Source: Actinomycetota bacterium
GTDB lineage: Bacteria > Actinomycetota > Actinomycetes > Mycobacteriales > Mycobacteriaceae
Assembly (NCBI GenBank): GCA_005787665.1
Contig: SYAB01000204.1
Span: 1 to 10,275, forward strand
Length of the DNA: 10,275 nt
Reading direction: 5' to 3'
The number at the start of each line of letters is the position of its first letter. Position 1 is the first letter of the stretch. Below, in pieces: positions 1-6,653 of this stretch. Made by a program: the position numbers and the translations under genes. The notes under the pieces were generated by a model. That model was not told the DNA's origin and made no database searches. It was given only the letters and a program-made list of their open reading frames with translations.

Positions 1-9
1 CCGAGGGAG

Positions 10-1983
10 GTGTCGTTCGCTGTGCCCAACCAGCCGGACACCGCCTCGAGTGCGGTGGACCGGGTGGCCGGACTCCTGGACACCCTCGACGTCGGCGCGG
101 TCCTGGTGGATCCGGTCGGCGATCTCGCTCATGTCAACCACACCGCCGCGCACCTGCTGAAGATCCCGGCCGGAACCATCGCGGCCCCGGAGTTCGCTGC
201 GGCGATCCAACGTCTGGCCGCGGCCGCACTCAACCAGGACGAGGTCAGCGCGCTGATGCGCTCGCTGGCCCGCGACCCAGCCGCGGAGTTCGTCTCGGTC
301 TGGGCATTCGCCGAATCCCCGACGCATCTGGGGGTGGTCTCCAAACCCGCTCCCAACGCCGACTTCGACGGCCGGATCTGGGCGTTCTATGACAACTCCG
401 CGGTCGCCGCGGCGGTGGACGCCGCCCAGCGGGCCGACCAGTTGATCCGCGCCTGCAGCGACGCGCTGTTCGACCCCCAGGTGCTGCTGGAGGGCACCTG
501 GCGGGACGGCGTCGTCGTCGACCTCACCTCCCGGGACGTCAACCGGGCCACCTGCGAGTACCTCGGACTGGACCGCGAGGACCTGATCGGCCACAGCCTG
601 CTGGACTCGCTGCCCAATATCGAGGGCTCGGGCCTGCTGGCGAAGTACACGGCGTGCGCGCAGACCGGCGTGCCGGTGATCCTCGACGCCTTCTGTTACG
701 ACAACGAGGTGCTCGGCGACCGGCGCTACTACGACATCAGGGGTGCCCAGGTGCGGTCCGGGTGGATGACGCTGACCTGGCGCGACGTCACCGAGCGGAT
801 GACCATGGTGCGCCGCGTCTCGCACTCCGAGGAACAGTTCCGCCTGCTTGCCGAGAACGTCGCCGACGTGGTGGTGCGACTGGGCGGGGACGGCGTGATC
901 ACCTGGGCCTCCAACTCCATCGAAGCGGCCCTCGGGGCACCCGCACAGTTCTGGGTCGGCAAACAGGCCGGCGACTTCGTCGAACCGGAGGGGCCGTTGC
1001 TGGACCGCTGGTCCGAGGGTGGCACCAGGATCGGCCGGGCGCGCCTGGTCGGTGTCGACGGCACCCCGCGCTGGATCCACATCCACTCCAAGCCGTTTTT
1101 CGATTCCGCGGGAGACCAGGACGGCTACGTCGCATCATTCCGCGTCATCGACGAGGAGGTCGATGCCGAGGAGCGCGCGAAGCAGGAGATCGCCCGCAAG
1201 GACGCCCGCAACCGCAATCTGGCCAGCTACCTGCAGGCCCAGACCAGCCGGCTGACGGCGGAACTCAACGGCGCGGCGCGCTACATCCAGTCGATCCTGC
1301 CCGGTGAACTCGACGGTCCGGTGTCGGTGACGTCGCGCTGCATCCCCTCCGAGGAAGTCGGCGGGGACAGCTACGACTACCGCTGGCTCGACGAGGACCA
1401 TCTGATGGTCTACCTGCTCGACGTCTCCGGGCACGGCGTGGAGCCGGCCATGATCTCGGTGTCGGTGCACAACCTGCTGCGGCCCGGGACCATGGCCGTC
1501 GAAACCCTGCTGGACCCTGCCGCGGTGCTGACCGAACTCAACGCCCTCTATCAGATGGATCAACACCGGGGAAACTTCTTCACCATCTGGTACGGCGTCT
1601 ACCAGGCGTCCACCCGGACCCTGCGGTTCGCCAATTCCGGACATCCCCCGGCGCTGGTCCTCGCCAACGGTCGCACCGTGGCCGAGACAGAACTGCTGAG
1701 CACACCGTCGCTGCCGATCGGGATCGCCAAAGACAGCATGTATCAGACCGCCTGTTACGCCGTGCCGCGCGCCGCGGAGATCCTGCTCTACAGCGACGGC
1801 GCGTTCGAATTGCGACTCCGCGACGGCCGATGGTGGACGCTGCCGGACTTCATCGACTTCTGCACCCAGGAGTCCCGGTCGCCGGACTGGTCGCTGGACT
1901 GGCTGGTGGTCGAACTGCAGTCGATGACCGAGTCGGGGCAGTTCGACGACGACTGCACGGTGGTCCGGCTCGTCATCCCCTGA
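10..1983 (+). CDS. PAS-domain sensor with SpoIIE/RsbU-type PP2C serine phosphatase domain
   Basis: A soluble 657-residue signalling protein, with no membrane segment seen. Residues about 17-130, 140-265 and 272-385 look like three PAS-like sensor regions; the third is clearest, with an SEEQFRLLAENVADVV start and a DGTPRWIHIHSKP core. A likely coiled-coil linker (385-425) leads to a PP2C/SpoIIE phosphatase domain (430-657). Phosphatase motifs are GGDSYD (451-456), DVSGHG (471-476), NSGHPP (542-547), YSDG (594-597) and a terminal DDD (646-648), so the metal-binding aspartates D453, D471, D596 and D647/648 appear intact. Relatives dephosphorylate anti-anti-sigma factors in partner-switching control of alternative sigma factors. 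The target here is unknown, and no kinase or anti-sigma gene is in view. The GTG at 10 directly abuts the purine-rich AGGGAG (4-9), which is too close for a ribosome site. The in-frame GTG at 22 may be the real start, or the gene may begin left of the window. Confidence 0.88.
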   Translation: MSFAVPNQPDTASSAVDRVAGLLDTLDVGAVLVDPVGDLAHVNHTAAHLLKIPAGTIAAPEFAAAIQRLAAAALNQDEVSALMRSLARDPAAEFVSVWAFAESPTHLGVVSKPAPNADFDGRIWAFYDNSAVAAAVDAAQRADQLIRACSDALFDPQVLLEGTWRDGVVVDLTSRDVNRATCEYLGLDREDLIGHSLLDSLPNIEGSGLLAKYTACAQTGVPVILDAFCYDNEVLGDRRYYDIRGAQVRSGWMTLTWRDVTERMTMVRRVSHSEEQFRLLAENVADVVVRLGGDGVITWASNSIEAALGAPAQFWVGKQAGDFVEPEGPLLDRWSEGGTRIGRARLVGVDGTPRWIHIHSKPFFDSAGDQDGYVASFRVIDEEVDAEERAKQEIARKDARNRNLASYLQAQTSRLTAELNGAARYIQSILPGELDGPVSVTSRCIPSEEVGGDSYDYRWLDEDHLMVYLLDVSGHGVEPAMISVSVHNLLRPGTMAVETLLDPAAVLTELNALYQMDQHRGNFFTIWYGVYQASTRTLRFANSGHPPALVLANGRTVAETELLSTPSLPIGIAKDSMYQTACYAVPRAAEILLYSDGAFELRLRDGRWWTLPDFIDFCTQESRSPDWSLDWLVVELQSMTESGQFDDDCTVVRLVIP

Positions 1984-1986
1984 TCA
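1981..1986. other. Abutting convergent stop codons forming TGATCA
   Basis: The plus-strand phosphatase ends with TGA at 1981-1983. The minus-strand esterase ends with TGA read from 1986 to 1984. Together they form the palindrome TGATCA with no intergenic base. No hairpin followed by a T-run was seen around the junction, so the two transcripts probably overlap at their 3' ends. Confidence 0.9.
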
Positions 1987-3534
1987 CCCCAACGCCGACC
2001 AGAACCCGCACTGGTGCCGGTCGGCGAAATCCGCGGTGACGACGGGATTCGGGGTCTGTAGCGACATACGTTGCGGTCGTTCAGGATCCAGCACCGGCCA
2101 CTCGGGCAGTCCGGCGACGTCCGGGGTTCCGGCCGTCACGAACCGGCTCCAGTAGGCGATCATCTGATCCGACAGCACCTGCTGGGCGCGGTCCAGTGGG
2201 GGCGCGCCGCCGATGTCGAAGAGGTAGCGCAGTTCCAGAGCGTGACCGGCGCCCGGCGCGAACGGCGCCTGCCGGAGCGGTTCGGGCGCCGGTGCCCGCC
2301 GGTCGGCGAACTCATAGGCGAAGACCGGCGCCCGCCGCGCCAGTTCGGCCGCCATGGTGTCGATCGGGCAGGCGAACACCCCGTCGGTCACCGCGGCCGC
2401 ATAGGCGAGCCCGACGCTGCCGTCGTAGCGCGCCAACGGGTAGCGGGCGGCCACCGCCGGAGCGTGGGCGCCGAAGGTGTCCGCCAGCAGCGTGCGGTAG
2501 GGGGCCAGGCGCTTGTCCCGCAGATAGGTCAACGCCACGAACAGGGTGAACTCGTCGGCGGTGTTGCCGATCAGCACCGGCACCCGGGCGGCGCCGCCCT
2601 CAGCGGCCCGCACCATCGGAGCCCCGGGCAGCCGGCGGGTGCCGGTGACCGGACCGGTGAGGATGTTCGCACCGATCCGGACGTACGGCGGGCCTCCGGT
2701 GAGCCGGTCGGCGGGCAGTTCACGCAGGCATTTCGCCGCCGATTCCGGGTCCGCGCAGCCGGCCCGGTCCGCGTAGTCGATACTGATCCGCTCGGCGGCG
2801 GGCAGCGCGGCCTGGGCCTGACAGGGTCCGCTCTGCATGATGGCCGCCCGGAACAGGCCGTGTGACTCCGGGGCGACCAGGTGGTTGCACACCGACATGG
2901 CCCCGGCCGACTCCCCGGCGATGGTGACCCTGGCCGGATCGCCACCGAATGCGGCGATGTTGCGGTTCACCCAGCGCAGGGCGGCCTGCTGGTCCGCCAG
3001 ACCGTAGTTGCCCGGGTCGGAACCCTGGGCGAGGGCGGGGTGGGCCAGGAATCCCAGCGCGCCCAGCCGGTAGTTGATGGTGACGACGACGATGTCGCCG
3101 CGGGTGGCCAGCCAGCGGGAGTCGTAGATGTCGGAACTGCCGTTGAGGAACCCGCCGCCGTGAATCCACACCATCACCGGCCTAGGGGTGGCGGGGGTGG
3201 CGCCCGAGGGCGCCCAGACGGTGAGGTTCAGGCAGTCCTCGCTGGTCGGGCGCCCGTAATCGGGGTCGGCCCGAACGTCCTGGATGCAGCGCAACCCCGG
3301 GGAGTCGGCCTCGCGCACCGAGGTCCAGCCCGCCGGCGCCACCGGCGGGCGCCAGCGCATCGGGCCCGTCGGGGCCGCGGCATAGGGAATGCCCTGGAAG
3401 ACCCGGAAGCCCTCCCCCGCGGTACCGCGGACCGTGCCGTCGGCGATGGCGACCACCGTGGGATCCCCCGTCGGGCTCGCCCCGCCGCACCCGGCGAGCA
3501 GGACCGCGCAGGCCAGGACCGCCGCAGCTCGCAC
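1984..3534 (-). CDS. Type B carboxylesterase, putative lipoprotein
   Basis: A 516-residue alpha/beta hydrolase of the carboxylesterase type B / para-nitrobenzyl esterase family, hydrolysing carboxylic esters of unknown identity. The GTG start gives a short positive N-terminus, a hydrophobic stretch and a lipobox LLAGC with the lipidated cysteine at C16, so export and membrane anchoring are likely. The family order is complete: FQGIPYAAAPTG (46-57), an EDCLNLTVW block (99-107), oxyanion loop HGGG (125-128), nucleophile elbow GESAG with S209, the acid in NTADEF at E328, and the general base in GAGHALE at H431. Length is normal for the family. It is divergent from the GMC gene across 68 bp, so shared control is possible, and its stop abuts the phosphatase stop. 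It resembles the mycobacterial LipT/PnbA group, but I would not assign a symbol. The substrate cannot be read from sequence. Confidence 0.92.
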   Translation of the reverse strand: MRAAAVLACAVLLAGCGGASPTGDPTVVAIADGTVRGTAGEGFRVFQGIPYAAAPTGPMRWRPPVAPAGWTSVREADSPGLRCIQDVRADPDYGRPTSEDCLNLTVWAPSGATPATPRPVMVWIHGGGFLNGSSDIYDSRWLATRGDIVVVTINYRLGALGFLAHPALAQGSDPGNYGLADQQAALRWVNRNIAAFGGDPARVTIAGESAGAMSVCNHLVAPESHGLFRAAIMQSGPCQAQAALPAAERISIDYADRAGCADPESAAKCLRELPADRLTGGPPYVRIGANILTGPVTGTRRLPGAPMVRAAEGGAARVPVLIGNTADEFTLFVALTYLRDKRLAPYRTLLADTFGAHAPAVAARYPLARYDGSVGLAYAAAVTDGVFACPIDTMAAELARRAPVFAYEFADRRAPAPEPLRQAPFAPGAGHALELRYLFDIGGAPPLDRAQQVLSDQMIAYWSRFVTAGTPDVAGLPEWPVLDPERPQRMSLQTPNPVVTADFADRHQCGFWSALG

Positions 3535-3602
3535 GCTCGCAGCCTACTGGTCGCCCTGCTGTCTCCCCCCTTCCCGGCGGTGAGGCGGGGATACTGGCTG
3601 CC
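3535..3602. promoter_or_regulatory. Divergent intergenic control region, esterase / GMC oxidoreductase
   Basis: These 68 bp separate the divergent esterase (minus) and GMC (plus) start codons and must hold both promoters if each gene is transcribed on its own. On the minus strand, TAGGCT (3546-3541) fits the mycobacterial -10 pattern TANNNT and lies 6 bp before the GTG at 3534. On the plus strand, GATACT (3590-3595) matches TATAAT at four of six places and ends 7 bp before the ATG at 3603. Neither start has a well-placed strong Shine-Dalgarno sequence, so leaderless transcripts are plausible for both. No convincing -35 boxes or long inverted repeat were seen. These are motif matches only. Confidence 0.4.
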
Positions 3603-5291
3603 ATGGTCCCGGCCGTCGACGTCGACTTCGTGATCGTCGGCGCGGGAAGCGGCTGCCTGCTGGCCAGCCGGCTCAGCGCCGACCCCGATTGCCGGGTGTT
3701 GCTCATCGAGGCCGGGGGTGCCGACGACTGGTTCTGGATCAAGGTTCCAGTCGGCTACCTCTACACCATCGGCAATCCCCGCACCGACTGGTGCCTGACG
3801 ACGGAGGCCGAGCCGGGGCTGGGCGGACGCAGCATCCGCTACGCCCGGGGCCGGGTGCTCGGCGGGTGTTCGTCGATCAACGCGATGATCCACATGCGCG
3901 GGCAGGCCGCCGATTACGACCTGTGGGCGCAGGCCACCGGCGACGACCGGTGGCGCTGGGGCGGCCAGACGCTGGCGATCTACCGGGAACTGGAGGACTA
4001 CTTCGGCGGGGCCGACGACTGGCACGGCGCGGGCGGGGAGATCCGGGTCGAGCGGCCGCGGGTCCGCTGGACGATCCTGGACGCGTGGCAGGCCGCGGCC
4101 GCCCAGACCGGCATCGCCCCGATCGCCGAGTTCAACCGCGGTGACAACGCCGGAAGCGCCTACTTCCACGTCAACCAGCGTCGCGGCCGGCGGTGGTCGA
4201 TGGCCGACGCCTTCCTGCATCCGATCGCCCGACGGCCGAACCTGACCGTCTACACCCGTACCCGGGCCCTCCGGCTGCTGATGGACGACCGGGTCGCCGG
4301 TGATCAGCGCGAGGGCGCCTGGACCACCGCCCGACACCGCGTCACCGGCGTGCGGCTGCTCAAGGACGGTCAGACCCTGGACGTACGTGCCCGCCGGGAG
4401 GTCATCCTGAGCGCCGGAGCCATCGGCTCGCCGCATCTGATGCAGGTATCGGGTCTTGGCCCGGCCGCCCTGCTGGCCGAGTACCAGGTTCCGGTGGCCG
4501 TCGATCTGCCGGGCGTCGGGGAGAACCTGCAGGACCATCTGCAACTGCGCACCGTCTACCGCATCCGCGGCGCCCCGACCGTCAACACCCTCTACCGCAA
4601 CTGGATCACCCGGGCCGGGATGGGCATCCAGTACCTGGTGTTGCGTTCCGGGCCGATGACCATGCCGCCGTCGACCCTGGGCGCCTTCGCCCGGAGCGAC
4701 CCGGAGCAGGCCAGCGCCGACCTGGAGTGGCATGTGCAGCCGTTGTCGCTGCCCGCGTTCGGCGAACCCCTGCATCCGTTCGGGGCGATCACGCCGTCGG
4801 TATGCAACCTGCGGCCCACCTCGCGCGGCCGGGTGCGGATGGCCGGCCCGGACCCGCTGGCCAGCCCGACGATCCTGTGCAACTACCTCTCGACCGATAC
4901 CGACCGCAGTGTCGCGGTGCGCGGACTGCGCATGACCCGGCGCATCATGGCCGCGCCGGCACTGGCGCGCTACCAACCCGAAGAACTCTTGCCGGGCGCC
5001 CACCTGGTCAGCGACGACGACCTGGCGACGGCCGCGGCCGAGTTGGGCACCACGATCTTCCACCCGGTGGGCACCTGCGCGATGGGCGCCTTCGACTCCT
5101 CGGGCCGGCCGCGGTCGGCCGCCACGGTGCTGGATACCGACTGCCGGGTGCGCGGCGTGGCGGGCCTGCGGGTTGTCGATGCCTCCGCGATGCCGACCAT
5201 CACCTCCGGCAACACCACTGCCCCGGTGATGCTGATCGCCGAGCGCGCGGCACGCGCCATCCATAAGTCGAATTATGGAAAAAGGCCCTAA
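3603..5291 (+). CDS. GMC-family FAD oxidoreductase (choline/alcohol dehydrogenase-like)
   Basis: A 562-residue glucose-methanol-choline oxidoreductase, probably cytosolic, expected to oxidise an alcohol using FAD. Seen in sequence: an N-terminal Rossmann strand and glycine loop (VIVGAGSG, 10-17), an acidic strand end LLIEAGG (33-39), the first GMC signature (about 81-100, with LGGCSSINAM), the second signature (about 270-285, SAGAIGSPHL then SGLG), and the C-terminal catalytic pair H487 (in HPVGT) and N537 (in SGNTTAP). The glycine loop is one residue shorter than the usual GAGSAG/GAGSGG. Length is typical of BetA-like enzymes. The ATG at 3603 places the FAD motif right at the N-terminus, as usual. 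The P450 follows 77 bp downstream on the same strand. The final ten codons are AT-rich and contain a palindrome. The substrate is not determinable, and an alcohol made by the P450 is a guess. Confidence 0.9.
   Translation: MVPAVDVDFVIVGAGSGCLLASRLSADPDCRVLLIEAGGADDWFWIKVPVGYLYTIGNPRTDWCLTTEAEPGLGGRSIRYARGRVLGGCSSINAMIHMRGQAADYDLWAQATGDDRWRWGGQTLAIYRELEDYFGGADDWHGAGGEIRVERPRVRWTILDAWQAAAAQTGIAPIAEFNRGDNAGSAYFHVNQRRGRRWSMADAFLHPIARRPNLTVYTRTRALRLLMDDRVAGDQREGAWTTARHRVTGVRLLKDGQTLDVRARREVILSAGAIGSPHLMQVSGLGPAALLAEYQVPVAVDLPGVGENLQDHLQLRTVYRIRGAPTVNTLYRNWITRAGMGIQYLVLRSGPMTMPPSTLGAFARSDPEQASADLEWHVQPLSLPAFGEPLHPFGAITPSVCNLRPTSRGRVRMAGPDPLASPTILCNYLSTDTDRSVAVRGLRMTRRIMAAPALARYQPEELLPGAHLVSDDDLATAAAELGTTIFHPVGTCAMGAFDSSGRPRSAATVLDTDCRVRGVAGLRVVDASAMPTITSGNTTAPVMLIAERAARAIHKSNYGKRP
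5260..5279. promoter_or_regulatory. 20-bp near-perfect AT-rich palindrome, candidate operator
   Basis: TCCATAAGTCGAATTATGGA reads as two 10-base half-sites with nine of ten complementary pairs; the only mismatch is G5267 with A5272. It lies within the last codons of the GMC gene, about 90 bp before the P450 start. It is strikingly AT-rich against GC-rich surroundings. Its size and symmetry suit a dimeric repressor such as a TetR- or MarR-type protein. In RNA it could form a 7-bp stem (5260-5266 with 5273-5279). No regulator gene is in the window, so the binding protein is unknown. Confidence 0.5.
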
Positions 5292-5298
5292 GGCCTTT
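5281..5298. repeat. 18-bp palindrome over the GMC stop codon, hairpin or operator
   Basis: AAAGGCCCTAAGGCCTTT has eight of nine complementary pairs and could fold as a 7-bp stem (5281-5287 with 5292-5298) closed by the loop CTAA. It contains the GMC stop TAA at 5289-5291 and follows the first palindrome after a single base. Only three Ts end the right arm and no longer U-tract follows, so a strong intrinsic terminator is unlikely. A weak attenuator, an RNA-stability hairpin or a second operator site are all possible. Confidence 0.45.
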
Positions 5299-5368
5299 CA
5301 TCCGCCGCCGCCATCCACCACACTATGTGCTGACACCCGTCAAGTTTTCTCGCCGCAGGAGTTTCGTC
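5292..5368 (+). promoter_or_regulatory. P450 upstream leader with small inverted repeat
   Basis: This 77-bp spacer lies between the GMC stop and the P450 start. It begins with the right arm of the second palindrome. A small inverted repeat TGAC-accc-GTCA occupies 5331-5342, and the spacer ends in the P450 ribosome site. The spacer is long compared with the tight mft genes, so the P450 may have its own promoter, but I see no convincing -10/-35 pair. Confidence 0.3.
5356..5361 (+). promoter_or_regulatory. Ribosome binding site of the P450 gene
   Basis: CAGGAG ends 7 bases before the ATG at 5369. This fixes that start over the in-frame candidate at 5327, which would add 14 residues with no P450-like content. 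Confidence 0.7.
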
Positions 5369-6634
5369 ATGACCGCACAGACCGACCACCGGATCGCCGA
5401 CCCCGCCGCTCGGGTTCTGGCGAACCCGCAGGCCTACACCGACGAGAAGAAGCTCCACGAGGCGCTGCGGCACTGTCGCGAACACGCGCCGGTCAGCTGG
5501 GTCGACGTCCCCGACTACCGGCCGTTCTGGGCGATCACCCGCCACGCCGACATCATGGAGATCGAGCGGCAGAACGACCTGTTCACCAACGACCCCCGTC
5601 CGCTGCTGGCGATCTCCGAGGCCGACGACGCCCTGCGCCGCGATATCGAGGCCGGCACCGGGCTGCGCACCCTGATCCACATGGACGACCCGCACCACCG
5701 CGATATGCGCAAGATCGGGGTGGACTGGTTCCGCCCCAAGGCCATGCGGGCACTCAAGGCGCGCTGCGACGAACTGGCCAAGGTCTACGTCGACAAGATG
5801 GCCGAGAAGGGCCCTGAGCTGGACTTCGCCACCGAGATCGCGGTGAACTACCCGCTCTACATCATCCTGTCCATGCTCGGGCTGCCGGACTCCGACTTCC
5901 CCCGGATGCTCAAGCTGACCCAGGAGATGTTCGGCGGCAACGACGAGGAGTTCCAGCGCGGCGGCGGCGTCGACGACATGCTCGCCGTGCTGCTGGACTT
6001 CTTCAACTACTTCATGGCGCTGACCCAGTCCCGCCGCGAGCACCCCACCGAGGACCTGGCGTCGGCAATCGCCAACGCCAGGATCAACGGCGAGCCGCTG
6101 AGCGATATGGACACGCTGTCCTACTACGTCATCGTCGCCAGCGCCGGGCACGACACCACCAGCGCGGCCACCGCCGGCGGTCTGCTGGCGCTGCTGCAGA
6201 ACCCCGACCAGTTGGCCCGTCTGCAGGCCGACATGTCGCTGATGCCCACCGCGGTGGAGGAGATCATCCGCTGGGTGGTGCCGGTCAAGGAGTTCATGCG
6301 CACCGCCCAGGAGGACACCGTGGTGCGCGGGGTGCCGATCGCCAAGGGTGAGGCGGTGCTGCTGAGCTACGTCTCTGCCAACCGGGACGCCGACGTCTTC
6401 GTCGACCCGTTCCGCTTCGATGTGGGCCGCGACCCGAACAAGCACCTGTCGTTCGGCCACGGCGTGCACTTCTGCCTGGGTGCGGCCCTGGCCCGGATGG
6501 AGATCAACAGCTTCTTCACCGAGTTGGTGCCCCGGATCAAGAGCATCGAACTGGCCGGTGAGCCCGAGCTCATGGCGACGACATTCGTCGGCGGTCTCAA
6601 GCACCTGCCGATCCGGGTCGAGCTCAAGGACTGA
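5369..6634 (+). CDS. Cytochrome P450, CYP108 (P450terp)-like
   Basis: A 421-residue soluble class I bacterial P450 monooxygenase, which needs electrons from a ferredoxin and reductase not present here. Visible landmarks: I-helix oxygen-activation motif AGHDTT (259-264), K-helix ExxR at E298/R301 (EEIIR), and the haem loop FGHGVHFCLG (362-371) with cysteine ligand C369. Several segments recall Pseudomonas P450terp (CYP108A1, alpha-terpineol hydroxylase) as I remember it: MLKLTQEMFG (180-189), VKEFMRTA (306-313), LLSYVSANRD (331-340) and the C-terminal ATTFVGGLKHLPIRV (403-417). A terpenoid or similar small hydrophobic substrate is therefore a reasonable guess, and the CYP family number is not secure. 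It lies downstream of the GMC gene and converges on mftG 19 bp away, suggesting oxidation of a hydroxylated product by a neighbouring dehydrogenase. Confidence 0.93.
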   Translation: MTAQTDHRIADPAARVLANPQAYTDEKKLHEALRHCREHAPVSWVDVPDYRPFWAITRHADIMEIERQNDLFTNDPRPLLAISEADDALRRDIEAGTGLRTLIHMDDPHHRDMRKIGVDWFRPKAMRALKARCDELAKVYVDKMAEKGPELDFATEIAVNYPLYIILSMLGLPDSDFPRMLKLTQEMFGGNDEEFQRGGGVDDMLAVLLDFFNYFMALTQSRREHPTEDLASAIANARINGEPLSDMDTLSYYVIVASAGHDTTSAATAGGLLALLQNPDQLARLQADMSLMPTAVEEIIRWVVPVKEFMRTAQEDTVVRGVPIAKGEAVLLSYVSANRDADVFVDPFRFDVGRDPNKHLSFGHGVHFCLGAALARMEINSFFTELVPRIKSIELAGEPELMATTFVGGLKHLPIRVELKD

Positions 6635-6653
6635 CCCGCACCTGTCGCGAACG
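6635..6653. other. 19-bp convergent gap between P450 and mftG
   Basis: The P450 (plus) and mftG (minus) stop codons are 19 bp apart. The gap holds the short palindrome TCGCGA (6645-6650) but no stem-loop with a T-run, so no intrinsic terminator is visible for either operon. Read-through would give antisense transcripts. Confidence 0.6.

Noticed and set aside
3228..5264. Long 678-codon open frame on the minus strand opposite the GMC gene and the 5' end of the esterase
   Set aside because: It is antisense to a clear GMC enzyme, rich in Arg/Gly/Pro/His with no recognisable domain, and is explained by high GC content removing stop codons.
5281..5320. Intrinsic transcription terminator after the GMC gene
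   Set aside because: The hairpin is short and only TTT follows within the arm, with no U-tract after it, so it is kept as a palindrome or hairpin rather than a terminator.
5331..5342. TGAC-N4-GTCA as a specific regulator operator
   Set aside because: The four-base arms are too short to claim by themselves; it is mentioned only within the leader.
5327..5368. Upstream ATG at 5327 as the P450 start
   Set aside because: It would add 14 residues unlike P450 N-termini, while the ATG at 5369 has CAGGAG at the right distance.
5288..6604. 438-codon minus-strand open frame opposite the P450
   Set aside because: It mirrors the P450 codons and has no independent motif; the P450 haem and ExxR motifs are decisive.
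6635..6653. Bidirectional terminator between P450 and mftG
   Set aside because: Nineteen bases hold only the six-base palindrome TCGCGA and no T-run.
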